Numbered from the stretch's first letter, positions 26,586 through 35,624 are shown. The stretch is DNA of 64,000 nucleotides from Caloranaerobacter sp. TR13 (GCF_001316435.1 NZ_JXLL01000001.1:124001-188000); one strand, 5' to 3'. Translations and numbers: made by a program. Notes: a model not told the origin generated them from the sequence alone.

Positions 26586-27734
26586 ATGAGAAAAAGAAAG
26601 GTTATTTTGTTAATTTTTATTTTATTTATGTTGATTACTATTGTATCTTGCAATAGTATTGACAAAGATAAAGTAAAAAAGGGTTTAATTAATGATAAGA
26701 ATATAGAGAATAAAAAGATAAGTCAGACTGATGAATTACCAGTAAAAAAAGAAAATAGTTTTATATTTCCAAATAGTCATATTGAAAAGTTAACAGAACA
26801 ACAATTACGAGGATTGTCACATGAGATTCTCGAATATGCTAGAAATGAAATTTTTGCACGAAAAGGACATATATTTAAAAAAGAAAAGTATAAAAATTAT
26901 TTTACTAAAAAAAGTTGGTATAAACCGACAACTATCGTAGAATTTAGTAGTTTAAATAGTATTGAGAAATATAATGTAAAATTCATTAAATTCTTTGAGG
27001 ACTTGTATAGTAAGTCTCTTGAAAAACATGAAAATTATAAAACTAATTATGATGTCTATCGATGCAATAAAGAAGTAAATGTAGATATTAATGGTGATGG
27101 CAAAACAGAGAGAATTTTATTCAAGCTGGAAAATATGAATAGTTATAAACTTTATATCAACGATTTAGTGATAGAAGGGGAACTAGTCTATTCTAGCAAA
27201 TACTTTGCTATAGTTGATATTGATAAGAATGATAACTTCAAGGAGATTATAATAAGTGATTATGGACCTAGTGATGATTATATATCGTATTTCTATTATT
27301 TTGATGGAGAAGACATTATCAAAATGGGAAATACAGAAGGGCTATTTGAATATGGTATAAAAATAGATGGCACAGGTAAGTTTTCAGTAAGAACTAGGGG
27401 AAAGATACTACAGACTTGGTTTTTTGATAAATATTATACTTTAACAAAAGAGCATAAATTAGTTGAAATACCTCAAGACATCTATATTACTAATTATGAT
27501 GTATTTGTGAAAAAACCAATAAAGTTATTAAGAAATAGGAACAATAGTGATGATTATTTTGTTTTGCATGAAGGACAGAAAGCTACTATAGTTGGAACTG
27601 ATGATAAAGAATGGTGTTTAATTGAAACTGCTACAGGTGAAAGAGGTTGGTTTGCAGTAGATAATTTTTCGATTATACGAAGTGAAGGATTACATGCTTA
27701 TAAAATATTTGCAGGCTTATGTTACGCTGATTAA
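26586..27734 (+). CDS. YARHG-domain lipoprotein with C-terminal SH3-like region
   Basis: A 382-residue exported protein. The signal peptide ends in TIVSC (Cys22), an imperfect lipobox. Residues 69-135 form a YARHG domain (LRGLSHEILEYARNEIFARKG, then KSWYKP), a small extracellular module of unknown role often found in lipoproteins and wall-associated proteins. The middle part has one calcium-loop-like motif, DINGDGKTER, typical of FG-GAP or VCBS repeats. Residues about 330-375 look like an SH3b fold (EGQKATIVG...EWCLIETATGERGWFA). The start has GGAGG 7 bases upstream. It is monocistronic and its ligand is unknown; cell-wall association is inferred from the SH3-like part. Confidence 0.8.
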   Translation: MRKRKVILLIFILFMLITIVSCNSIDKDKVKKGLINDKNIENKKISQTDELPVKKENSFIFPNSHIEKLTEQQLRGLSHEILEYARNEIFARKGHIFKKEKYKNYFTKKSWYKPTTIVEFSSLNSIEKYNVKFIKFFEDLYSKSLEKHENYKTNYDVYRCNKEVNVDINGDGKTERILFKLENMNSYKLYINDLVIEGELVYSSKYFAIVDIDKNDNFKEIIISDYGPSDDYISYFYYFDGEDIIKMGNTEGLFEYGIKIDGTGKFSVRTRGKILQTWFFDKYYTLTKEHKLVEIPQDIYITNYDVFVKKPIKLLRNRNNSDDYFVLHEGQKATIVGTDDKEWCLIETATGERGWFAVDNFSIIRSEGLHAYKIFAGLCYAD

Positions 27735-27754
27735 ATAATAAGTATAATTTCTAA

Positions 27755-27788
27755 AAAGGGAGAGTCTATTTAATTAGGTTCTCCCTTT
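27755..27788. terminator. Bidirectional terminator spanning the pgpA-like stop codon
   Basis: AAAGGGAGA / TCTCCCTTT with a 16-base loop. The stop codon of the minus-strand gene lies inside the loop, so its last codons are part of the hairpin. Confidence 0.65.
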
Positions 27789-28246
27789 GAATGTGCTATT
27801 CTTGCACATGCAGCTGCTACAATGCCACCAACTAAATCATCTAAAAAAGTATTGACTTTATCAGTAGTTTTACCAAGTTTATCTAATTTGCCTATAATTC
27901 CAAATTTCATCTTATCTATATACCCATAGTTAGTAAAACCTATTGAACCATAGACATTTGTTATGCTTAGCGCTAATATTTCATCTATACCATATAATGG
28001 CTCATCTTTTTTTATCATGGACAGTAAAGGTTCTTCTAATAAATTTTTTTCAGCTAAAATATCAAGCTGTATTCCAGTTAATATTGCATTTTGCACTTCA
28101 CGTTTAGATAATACTTTTTCAATGTTAAAAATTGCAGTTTCTATAGAAATATCTTCATAGTCTTTTTGCAGTTCGTAGACAAGCTTAGCCATTTCTTCAA
28201 TAGTAACTCCTCTTTCTTTAAGCATTTTTTTAACTATTTCTTTCAA
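27770..28246 (-). CDS. PgpA/YutG-family phosphatidylglycerophosphatase A-like protein
   Basis: A 158-residue protein of the PgpA family (YutG branch). PgpA removes phosphate from phosphatidylglycerophosphate in phospholipid synthesis. The diagnostic C-terminal motif TFLDDLVGGIVAAACARIAH with its paired Asp is present, as is the central SITNVYGSIGFTNYGYIDK segment. Compared with E. coli PgpA, this Gram-positive type has a soluble N-terminal helical extension and fewer obvious membrane helices. The ATG is preceded by a GGGGG-type site. It is monocistronic. YutG has also been linked to other lipid phosphates, so the substrate should be read as probable. Confidence 0.8.
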   Translation of the reverse strand: MKEIVKKMLKERGVTIEEMAKLVYELQKDYEDISIETAIFNIEKVLSKREVQNAILTGIQLDILAEKNLLEEPLLSMIKKDEPLYGIDEILALSITNVYGSIGFTNYGYIDKMKFGIIGKLDKLGKTTDKVNTFLDDLVGGIVAAACARIAHSKGEPN

Positions 28247-28361
28247 AATAAAACCCCCTAAATAGATTCATAATATATATTTTATGCAGTATTTTCTGAT
28301 TGTATTAACTAATATCTAATTATGTTATAATTTTATTTAGAAAATTTTAGGAGGAATATAA

Positions 28362-29993
28362 ATGAGTAAATTGTTTTTCTTTAATGGGAAAATTTTAACT
28401 ATGGAAGATGATTATAAAGAAGTTGAAAGTGTAGTAATAGAAGATAATAAAATAATTTTTTGTGGTAGTTACAAGGAAGGTAAAAAGCTTATTAATAAAG
28501 ATACTAAATGTATAGACCTTAAAGGGAGAACTCTCTTACCTGGTTTTAATGATAGTCATATGCATTTAATTAGCTACGGTTTATCAAAGTATAAAGTAGA
28601 CTTGTCTAATGCTGATTCTATATCAGATATGCAGAGGGCTCTAAAAGAGTTTGTTAATAATGAAAAAGTTAAAGTTTTTAAAGAATGGGTATTAGGTCAA
28701 GGATGGAATCAAGAAAACTTTATTGAAGGTAGATTGCCTAATAAAGATGATATAGATAAAGTAATTGATGACAGACCTGTATTTTTATCAAGGGCTTGTT
28801 ACCATATATGTGTAGTTAATTCAATGGCTTTAAAGCTCGCTGGAATAACTAAAGAAACTAAGGACCCTGAAGGTGGGAAAATAGATAGAGACCCTATAAC
28901 AGGCGAGCCTACAGGAATACTTAGGGAAAATGCCGTATACTTAGTTTATAATCTTATACCTTTCACAGAAGACATAGGAGAGATAAAAGAAATAATTCAA
29001 TCTGCTATAAATGATGCTAATAAGGTAGGAATTACTTCAATACAAACAGATGATTTTTCGCATTTAAAATCATATGAAAAAATTTTAGATGCTTATCAAG
29101 AATTGAAAAATGAGGAAAAACTTAATGCAAGGATAAATCTTCAAATGCTACTAGATACAAAAGAAAAATTAATTGATTTTTTAGAGTTAAACAAAAAAAC
29201 TCGTGATGGAGATGAATTTGTTAGGTTTGGACCGCTAAAGCTTTTAGCAGACGGGTCTTTAGGTTCTAGAACAGCGGCATTAGAAGAACCTTATAGTGAT
29301 GATATTAAAGCTAAAGGTGTGTTAATATATACTACTAAAGAAATAGAGGAAATACTTACTTTAGCATATGTAAATGGTCTTCAGCTAGCAGTACATACAA
29401 TAGGGGATAGAGCTATGAGACAAGTACTTGAAGTATATTCTAAACTAAATAAAATGCATTATAGACAAGATGCTAGATTTAGACTGATTCACTGCCAAAT
29501 AGCATCTAAAGATATAATAAGGAAATTTAAGAAACTTAATGTTATTGCAGATATACAACCTATTTTTATAAAGACAGATATGAAAATTGCAGAGAAAAGG
29601 ATAGGAAAAGAAAGGTTAAAGTATAGTTATGCATGGAAGACTATGTATGATGAAGGTGTATTTTTAGCTGGAGGTTCTGATGCACCTGTTGAATCATTTA
29701 ATCCTCTTTATGGTATTTATTGTGCAGTAACTAGAAAAGACTTAAATGGCAATCCAGAAGATGGATGGTGTCCAGATGAAAAATTAGATTTATATACAGC
29801 ATTAAAGCTATTTACAACAAATCCAGCTTACTGCACATTTGAGGAAAATATAAAAGGGTCTATAAAAGTAGGGAAGTTAGCTGATTTAGTTGTTTTGTCT
29901 GAAGACATAACTAAAATACCGTTGGATAAAATTAAAGATGTTAAAGTTGATATGACAGTATTAAACGGAAAAGTAATATTTAGCAGAAATTAA
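28362..29993 (+). CDS. Amidohydrolase, YtcJ-like
   Basis: A 543-residue metal-dependent hydrolase of the amidohydrolase superfamily (Amidohydro_3, YtcJ group). The N-terminal composite beta domain leads to the metal motif GFNDSHMHL. Further ligands sit in VHTIGDRA and in the His of RLIHCQIAS, and the catalytic Asp is in GGSDAPVESFNP. The C-terminus closes with GKLADLVVLSEDI. Family members act on N-substituted amides, formamides and cyclic amides; the substrate here cannot be assigned. The ATG has AGGAGG 7 bases upstream. It is monocistronic with a terminator at its stop codon. Confidence 0.93.
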   Translation: MSKLFFFNGKILTMEDDYKEVESVVIEDNKIIFCGSYKEGKKLINKDTKCIDLKGRTLLPGFNDSHMHLISYGLSKYKVDLSNADSISDMQRALKEFVNNEKVKVFKEWVLGQGWNQENFIEGRLPNKDDIDKVIDDRPVFLSRACYHICVVNSMALKLAGITKETKDPEGGKIDRDPITGEPTGILRENAVYLVYNLIPFTEDIGEIKEIIQSAINDANKVGITSIQTDDFSHLKSYEKILDAYQELKNEEKLNARINLQMLLDTKEKLIDFLELNKKTRDGDEFVRFGPLKLLADGSLGSRTAALEEPYSDDIKAKGVLIYTTKEIEEILTLAYVNGLQLAVHTIGDRAMRQVLEVYSKLNKMHYRQDARFRLIHCQIASKDIIRKFKKLNVIADIQPIFIKTDMKIAEKRIGKERLKYSYAWKTMYDEGVFLAGGSDAPVESFNPLYGIYCAVTRKDLNGNPEDGWCPDEKLDLYTALKLFTTNPAYCTFEENIKGSIKVGKLADLVVLSEDITKIPLDKIKDVKVDMTVLNGKVIFSRN

Positions 29994-30020
29994 AGCGGTG
30001 CAAAATTAGCACCGCTTTAA
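29992..30020. terminator. Bidirectional terminator, amidohydrolase and convergent lipoprotein
   Basis: A perfect 10-bp stem AAAGCGGTGC / GCACCGCTTT with a 7-base loop, starting within the amidohydrolase stop codon. Confidence 0.85.
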
Positions 30021-30500
30021 TTAATCAAGCTTATATTCCATATGATATTTTTCAGCTAAAGTTACAATTTCATTTTTATATTTAGCCATATATTCTTTTG
30101 ACTTTTTTAAAAATTCACTTGATTTTAAAAGTAATTCATTATCTTTTTCTTCAATTCCTTTTTGTAATAGCTTTAGTGCTTTTAACTGATATTTTGCTCC
30201 TTCGATATAGATGTTATGTATCTCTTTTAATTCTTTAGTTTTAGGAGATATTTTCATTAATTGATTCAAGAAATCTTCATATGTTGGAATTATTTCATCT
30301 TTTAGAGTTGAATAGAACGTACTATAAGTATAATCATTATTAGAAATTAGGTTGTTATATTTTTCAAGAGCATTATTTTCTATTTCAACCACTGGAGGAA
30401 GTTCTGCATTTACATAGTTAAATAAATCTCTTTTATTCTGATTTATACATCCAGTTAGTATAGGAACAATAATTAAAATTATAATACCAAAACGTTTCAT
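30021..30500 (-). CDS. Hypothetical lipoprotein, helical
   Basis: A 159-residue exported protein. The signal peptide ends in a lipobox PILTGC (Cys18). The rest is predicted helical and rich in Lys/Glu (LKALKLLQKGIEEKDNELLLKSSEFLKKS), like a small four-helix bundle. I recognise no family. It lies 10 bases downstream of another exported protein gene on the same strand, and the two are very likely co-transcribed. The ATG is preceded by AAGGAGG. Confidence 0.72.
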   Translation of the reverse strand: MKRFGIIILIIVPILTGCINQNKRDLFNYVNAELPPVVEIENNALEKYNNLISNNDYTYSTFYSTLKDEIIPTYEDFLNQLMKISPKTKELKEIHNIYIEGAKYQLKALKLLQKGIEEKDNELLLKSSEFLKKSKEYMAKYKNEIVTLAEKYHMEYKLD

Positions 30501-30510
30501 AAGAACCTCC

Positions 30511-31515
30511 TTACTTTAAATTTAGCAATCTTAAATTATTGCTACTTATGTATTTAATTTTACCATTTTTATCAATAATTTTATAGTACTTATCAGATAA
30601 ATCTAGGTAATAATCTGCAAATTGATCTGAACTTTCAATAATTCCAACAACTTCATTATCTTTGGTAATACCTTCACCTTGAATAAAATACTTATATTTG
30701 TCGCTCCAAAAATAATCTAACTCTAAGTTTTTTTCTTTTATTAAAATAAATTTTTCTGGGATAGAGTCTATATTTGATTCTTCGCTTTCAAAAATTTGAA
30801 TAATCTTAGACGCTTTAATATGTAAGTCCAGATTTTCATCTGTTATTTGTTCAATACTTCCATATTCAACAAGTTTATACCATTTAGGATTTTTAAGTTT
30901 TGGTTTTGTCCATTTTTCATAGAAGTATCCTTCGTAGTTAGAAGAAAATCTGAATACTTCTTCATAGGAACTATTCTTTTTGGTAAAAATTCTTGTGTAT
31001 TTATCATAGAAAAATGCACCTATATTTTCTTCTAATTCTTCATCAACTATAATAAATATCAGATTTTTAGGTTTATATCTTAAAGTACTGACATTATCAA
31101 TATAGGCAAGATTTTCTATTTTATCTACATAAACATAGCCATCATTATATTTTTTATATATTCCAATTACGCCTAAATCTTTTGAAATGTTAAGAGCTAT
31201 AATCAAGTCTTCTTTTTCATTATCTACTACATCGGCAGGATAAATTTTAACTTCAATGTAATCGATATAATCTAACCAATTGTCATATCCTAAATCTTTT
31301 AGGACGATTTTTTTTATTTTATTTTGAGCATCTTTTTTTAATCTTTCATCTTTTGAGAAAAAGTTATCAACTAATTTTTCTGAAATATTACTACTTATCA
31401 AAAGGATTTCATTAAAAGTTGTTTTTACAACAGAAGCATTATAGTATAGCTGACCAATAAAAGTTGCGATTACAAATAATATTAAAATCAGGAAAGAAAT
31501 AGCACCTTTTTTCAT
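30511..31515 (-). CDS. Hypothetical exported or membrane-anchored protein
   Basis: A 334-residue protein. Residues 5-24 form a signal anchor (ISFLILILFVIATFIGQLYY) without a lipobox, so the protein is probably anchored at the membrane with its bulk outside. The body mixes helix (30-75) with beta-rich segments and several Tyr-rich repeats. The last 25 residues (YYKIIDKNGKIKYISSNNL) look like the end of an SH3-like strand pair. No family is recognised. AAAGGTGGTGA precedes the ATG. It is transcribed ahead of the helical lipoprotein, which suggests a joint envelope function, inferred only from the pairing. Confidence 0.7.
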   Translation of the reverse strand: MKKGAISFLILILFVIATFIGQLYYNASVVKTTFNEILLISSNISEKLVDNFFSKDERLKKDAQNKIKKIVLKDLGYDNWLDYIDYIEVKIYPADVVDNEKEDLIIALNISKDLGVIGIYKKYNDGYVYVDKIENLAYIDNVSTLRYKPKNLIFIIVDEELEENIGAFFYDKYTRIFTKKNSSYEEVFRFSSNYEGYFYEKWTKPKLKNPKWYKLVEYGSIEQITDENLDLHIKASKIIQIFESEESNIDSIPEKFILIKEKNLELDYFWSDKYKYFIQGEGITKDNEVVGIIESSDQFADYYLDLSDKYYKIIDKNGKIKYISSNNLRLLNLK

Positions 31516-31563
31516 CTTTTCACCACCTTTAGTACTTTCTATAAATGATAAAAAAGAGAGTTA

Positions 31564-31592
31564 TTGACAAATTATAAAAATAATATTATAAT
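31564..31592 (+). promoter_or_regulatory. Strong sigma-A promoter of the aminomutase gene
   Basis: A perfect consensus: TTGACA, 17-base spacer, TATAAT. Transcription would start near 31599, leaving a leader of about 234 bases before the ATG at 31833. Confidence 0.85.
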
Positions 31593-31598
31593 AGATAT

Positions 31599-31832
31599 AC
31601 TGCTTTAAGCAAATCTGAATATTTCTTTTCAAATTATCTAATCTATGGACCCTACTAAGTCTATATAACCCTTTATGGTAAATATTATTTAATATGTTTT
31701 TCATATATTCTAATAAATAGTTATATAAAAGGGGTATTTTCTATAGTTAAATAACCTATTTTACTTATGCTCCAAAAACAATTAAGAATATTTGAAATAT
31801 TCAGACAAAAAGAGAGGGAGGGAGGATAAACT
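31599..31832 (+). other. Long 5' leader of the aminomutase gene
   Basis: About 234 bases between the promoter and the start codon, with no gene. It contains GAATATT-TGA-AATATTC, a short hairpin near 31786-31802 just before the ribosome binding site GAGGGAGGGAGG, and scattered short inverted segments. I do not recognise a known riboswitch. No terminator hairpin is evident inside it, so control at the translation level or none at all is more likely than attenuation. Confidence 0.45.
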
Positions 31833-33095
31833 ATGAATCAATTAAAAGAAAAGAGAGAAATTTCATTAAAAAGGGCGGCTGAGTTAAAATCAAGGATTGA
31901 TGATTATTTAGAGGTTAGAGAATCTATACCTAGAGGACTTTATATGCAGGATAAGTTTGAAGAATTAAAAAATAAAATATTAGATGTGCTCGGTGGAACA
32001 CAGGAAGACTGGAATGACTATAAATGGCAATTATCTAATAGGATAATGGATGTTGAAACTTTAAGCAAAATAATAAACTTGTCTGAAAAGGAAAAAAAGC
32101 AAATTGAGGAAGTTGGTAAAAAGTATAGATGGGCTATATCGCCTTATTATGCAAGTTTGATGGATCCTGATGATAGATTTGATCCGATTAGACTTATGGC
32201 TATACCTATCTTTGCAGAATTAGCAGGCGACAGTGGTGAAAGTGATCCTATGGGAGAAGAATATACAAATCCTGCAGGTAGTATAACAAGAAGATATCCT
32301 GACCGTTTGATTATTAACGTTACTAATGAATGTGCTATGTATTGTAGACATTGTCAAAGAAGGAGAAATATCGGACAAAAAGATGAACATAAATCTACTG
32401 CTGTTATAGAAGAATCAATTAAGTATATTAGAGAAAATAAAGAAATTAGAGATGTACTTATTACTGGGGGAGACCCTCTTACATTACCTGATCATAGATT
32501 GGAATGGATACTAAAAGAGTTAAGAGCAATTCCACACGTTGAGATAATAAGAATTGGGTCAAGAACTCCAGTAACTATGCCACAAAGAATTACTGATGAG
32601 TTTGTTGATATGTTAAAGAAATACCATCCAATCTATTTAAATACTCATTTTAATCATCCAAAAGAAGTAACTGAAGAAGCTAAAAAAGCTTGTGAAAGAT
32701 TAGCAAATGCAGGTATACCATTAGGCAACCAAGCAGTTTTATTAAACGGTATTAATAACGATAAATTTGTTATGAGAGCTTTAAATCATGAACTATTGAA
32801 AATTAGAGTTAAGCCGTATTATATATTCCATGCTAAACACGTAATTGGCACATTACATTTTAATACTTCCGTTGATGATGGGTTAGAAATTATGGAATAC
32901 TTGAGAGGTTATACTTCAGGTATGGCTATACCAACTTATATTATAAATGCACCTAAGGGACAAGGTAAAACACCTATATTACCACAGTATATGATTTCTA
33001 GAGGTAAAGATTATTGTATGATAAGAACATGGGAAGGCAAAGTAATAAAATATGAAAATCACCCAACAAAAGATATAAGAGAAATTTTAGGTTAG
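31833..33095 (+). CDS. eam: Glutamate 2,3-aminomutase (radical SAM, PLP)
   Basis: A 420-residue radical SAM enzyme of the lysine 2,3-aminomutase family. It would convert L-glutamate to beta-glutamate using a 4Fe-4S cluster, S-adenosylmethionine and PLP. The cluster motif is CAMYCRHC (Cys167, 171, 174), the SAM-binding stretch is TGGDPL, and the PLP lysine is Lys379 in GQGKTP. In lysine 2,3-aminomutase two Asp (293 and 330 in the clostridial enzyme) grip the lysine side-chain amine. Here the aligned positions are Lys335 (FHAKHV) and Asn372 (INAPK), as described for glutamate 2,3-aminomutase. Beta-glutamate is a compatible solute. The gene is monocistronic, with a strong promoter and its own terminator. 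Confidence 0.9.
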   Translation: MNQLKEKREISLKRAAELKSRIDDYLEVRESIPRGLYMQDKFEELKNKILDVLGGTQEDWNDYKWQLSNRIMDVETLSKIINLSEKEKKQIEEVGKKYRWAISPYYASLMDPDDRFDPIRLMAIPIFAELAGDSGESDPMGEEYTNPAGSITRRYPDRLIINVTNECAMYCRHCQRRRNIGQKDEHKSTAVIEESIKYIRENKEIRDVLITGGDPLTLPDHRLEWILKELRAIPHVEIIRIGSRTPVTMPQRITDEFVDMLKKYHPIYLNTHFNHPKEVTEEAKKACERLANAGIPLGNQAVLLNGINNDKFVMRALNHELLKIRVKPYYIFHAKHVIGTLHFNTSVDDGLEIMEYLRGYTSGMAIPTYIINAPKGQGKTPILPQYMISRGKDYCMIRTWEGKVIKYENHPTKDIREILG

Positions 33096-33117
33096 AGTAT
33101 TTCACTCTAGCCTTTTG
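33090..33117 (+). terminator. Terminator of the aminomutase gene
   Basis: GGTTAGAGT / ACTCTAGCC 9-bp stem with a short loop, followed by TTTTG. It overlaps the stop codon. Confidence 0.8.
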
Positions 33118-33189
33118 TGATTTAAAATAAATATAAGTGTAATATTTTGATACAAAATTAAGAGACATTATAATCAGAGGTGAATAAAC

Positions 33190-34872
33190 ATGGAAAGAGA
33201 TAAAATAAAGGAACTAGTCAATAAAGGTATAAAAATTTTTGTTGTTGAACAGACTAAAAAAATTAAAGAAGCAATTGATAAGTTATTAGCTTATAGTTTA
33301 AATAATGATAAAGAATTGCTTAATGAGATTAAGAAATTTTTTCATGCTTTAAAAAGTACAGGTAGTGCTTTAGGTTTAACAAAGATTTCAGAAATAGGAA
33401 GTAAGTATGAAGAGTATTTGGATGTTGAAAATGGTATAGATAAAGATAATATTTCAATTCTTTTAAAAGGTTTAGCAGAAGCGAATGAAGAGATTCAAAA
33501 CATCAAAAGTAAATACATTGAAAATATAGACGATGACGTTAAAAACACACAAAGAGAGAAAAATATTAAACTTGAGGATGAGTACCAGAATATAACGAAC
33601 TGTGGAAGTATTCTCATTGTTGATGATGATGTATCTTTATTAAACCTATTAGATAAGTCATTTAGGAAAGAAGGTTATAATGTAATTATCACATCTAATC
33701 CAGCTGAAGCGATACCTTTAATCAAAGAGGAAAAAATCGACTTAATTATTTTAGATGTTTTTATGCCAGATAAAAGTGGTTTTGAAGTATTCGCTGAGAT
33801 TAAGGATATAAATAAAAACATACCTGTAATATTTTTATCGCAAAATGATGTAACTAAGGACAAAGTTGAAGTTTTTAAATTAGGTGCAGATGATTATATC
33901 GTAAAACCTTTTGAAATAGAAGAATTATTGGCTAGGACAGAGAGAATTTTAAAAAGAATTAAACAATACAAAGAAAACGTTATTATAGATGAGTTGACTG
34001 GAGTATATACTAAGAAATATTTTAATGAGAGAATTAAGGAATATTTAGATAATTATATAAGATACAAGAAGAAATTTTCTGTTGCTTTTTTAGATATAGA
34101 TAAATTTAAATATGTAAATGATACTTATGGACATTTAGCGGGGGACTACATTCTAAAGAGTTTTTCAAAGTTATTAAAAGAGAATGTTAGAGCAGTTGAT
34201 CAAATTTTTAGATTTGGTGGTGATGAGTTTGTTGTAACCTTAACTGACGTAGCTGGTGAAGAAGCATTCAACATAATGGAAAGATTTAGAAAAGTAATAG
34301 AAGAACACAAATTTGTTAGCGAATATTTTGAAGGCAGTATAAAAATAACTTGCAGTATTGGTATTACTACTGTAGCTAATGAAACTCAAAGTATAGATGA
34401 ATTACTGAATATAGCTGATAAAGCTTTATATAAAGCCAAAGAGAAGGGGAGAAACAAGACAATTTATCTAACTATAGAGGACTTTGAAGAGTGTTCAGTT
34501 AGTGAGAATAAGAAAAAGATTTTGATAGTAGATGATGCAAATTTGATAATAAATATAATAAAACCGAGGTTGACTTATTTGGATTATGATGTTAGTTACG
34601 TAAATGATGGCAAATCAGCTGTTAGAAAAAGTAGAATATTAAAACCAGATTTAATGATAGTAGATTTGATATTGCCAGGGTTAGATGGTTTTGAGGTTTG
34701 TAAACAAGTAAAAAATAATATTGAAACTCTAAATACAAAGATAATAGTATTATCTTCTAGGAATAAAAGAAAGGATATAATAAGCTGTCTAGAAATTGGA
34801 GTTGATGATTATGTAGTAAAACCATTTTCGATAGAAGATTTAGAAAAACGTATTAGGAGACTTTTAACATAA
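33190..34872 (+). CDS. HPt-REC-GGDEF-REC signalling protein (diguanylate cyclase)
   Basis: A 560-residue soluble multidomain regulator. An N-terminal HPt domain has phospho-accepting His52 in FFHALKSTGSALGL. The first receiver (about 139-255) has an acidic cluster VDDD, phospho-acceptor Asp189 and Lys in VKPF. A GGDEF domain (263-425) has an intact RFGGDEF (343-347) and the inhibitory I-site R-A-V-D (334-337), so it should make c-di-GMP with product feedback. The second receiver (443-560) has VDD, Asp492 and VVKPF. All key residues are present, so it looks active. Phosphoryl groups could pass through the HPt to receivers here or elsewhere. It is monocistronic; no c-di-GMP effector lies nearby. 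Confidence 0.94.
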   Translation: MERDKIKELVNKGIKIFVVEQTKKIKEAIDKLLAYSLNNDKELLNEIKKFFHALKSTGSALGLTKISEIGSKYEEYLDVENGIDKDNISILLKGLAEANEEIQNIKSKYIENIDDDVKNTQREKNIKLEDEYQNITNCGSILIVDDDVSLLNLLDKSFRKEGYNVIITSNPAEAIPLIKEEKIDLIILDVFMPDKSGFEVFAEIKDINKNIPVIFLSQNDVTKDKVEVFKLGADDYIVKPFEIEELLARTERILKRIKQYKENVIIDELTGVYTKKYFNERIKEYLDNYIRYKKKFSVAFLDIDKFKYVNDTYGHLAGDYILKSFSKLLKENVRAVDQIFRFGGDEFVVTLTDVAGEEAFNIMERFRKVIEEHKFVSEYFEGSIKITCSIGITTVANETQSIDELLNIADKALYKAKEKGRNKTIYLTIEDFEECSVSENKKKILIVDDANLIINIIKPRLTYLDYDVSYVNDGKSAVRKSRILKPDLMIVDLILPGLDGFEVCKQVKNNIETLNTKIIVLSSRNKRKDIISCLEIGVDDYVVKPFSIEDLEKRIRRLLT

Positions 34873-34897
34873 AAAGCCCGGTTTACACGGGCTTTTA
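34872..34897. terminator. Bidirectional terminator after the GGDEF gene
   Basis: AAAAGCCCG / CGGGCTTTT with a 7-base loop, between two convergent genes; each stop codon abuts the hairpin. Confidence 0.88.
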
Positions 34898-35245
34898 TTA
34901 ATACAATTCGAGATTATCATCATCGTCAAAGTATTCTTTATATTCTTCTTCAATTACTTCATCTAGCTCTCCACTTTGTAAATTTTCAAGCTTTTCAGCT
35001 ACAAAATTATAAGAATCAATTAATCCTTCGTTATCGAATATTTCACTTATTTCTTCTAACGTTTCTATAGCAATATGTATTATATCGGAAAGGTCATTAA
35101 CTTCAATACCTGACTCTTCAAATTCTTTTTCAGAGATGAGGTTTGATATTAATTCTAGGGCTTGTTCAACATCATTATTATTGCTGTAATAAATTTCATC
35201 ATATAGTTTGTTTAGTTCGTTAACTTGTATTTTATTCTTATCCAT
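34898..35245 (-). CDS. Hypothetical acidic protein
   Basis: A 115-residue, highly acidic, probably helical cytoplasmic protein (runs such as SGELDEVIEEEYKEYFDDDD near the C-terminus). No membrane segment or signal peptide and no recognised family. The ATG has GGGAGG 7 bases upstream. It stands alone, convergent with the GGDEF gene. Low complexity in Glu and Asp makes function prediction unsafe. Confidence 0.65.
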   Translation of the reverse strand: MDKNKIQVNELNKLYDEIYYSNNNDVEQALELISNLISEKEFEESGIEVNDLSDIIHIAIETLEEISEIFDNEGLIDSYNFVAEKLENLQSGELDEVIEEEYKEYFDDDDNLELY

Positions 35246-35432
35246 CTAGAAACCTCCCTGTTTTTTATTTATAATATATATGTGTTTACTGCATTATATG
35301 AATGATAAGTTATATTATTCCGTGAAAAATTTAGCTTAATTCGTGGATTTTGTTAACTAGCAATTAAATTTTAAATCATTAACAGACTAATTTCAATACC
35401 TAAATTGATTTTAATCTTTGGAGGGGTCAAAA

Positions 35433-35624
35433 ATGAAAAAATTTGAATATAAGATTGAGAATTTTAAAACACATGGAGCTGTAAAATTAGTATTAACTCC
35501 AGAACATGAGAAAAAAATGAATGAGTTAGGTGAACAAGGTTGGGAATTAGTATCAATGAATAGTATTCTTAACGGTAGAAATTTTATAGCTGTATTTAAA
35601 AGAGAAAAGACTAACTTAGGGTGA
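35433..35624 (+). CDS. DUF4177-like small protein
   Basis: A 63-residue protein. KFEYKIENF at the N-terminus, then LGEQGWELVSMNS and FIAVFKRE, fit the DUF4177 family of small alpha/beta proteins of unknown function. The ATG at 35433 has TGGAGGGG 6 bases upstream; an in-frame TTG at 35418 lies before the site and was rejected. A 36-residue membrane peptide gene follows after 8 bases. Confidence 0.8.
   Translation: MKKFEYKIENFKTHGAVKLVLTPEHEKKMNELGEQGWELVSMNSILNGRNFIAVFKREKTNLG

Noticed and set aside
31833-33095. Lysine 2,3-aminomutase of the lysine fermentation pathway.
   Set aside because: Both lysine-binding Asp are replaced by Lys335 and Asn372, and no kamD/kamE or other lysine degradation genes are adjacent.
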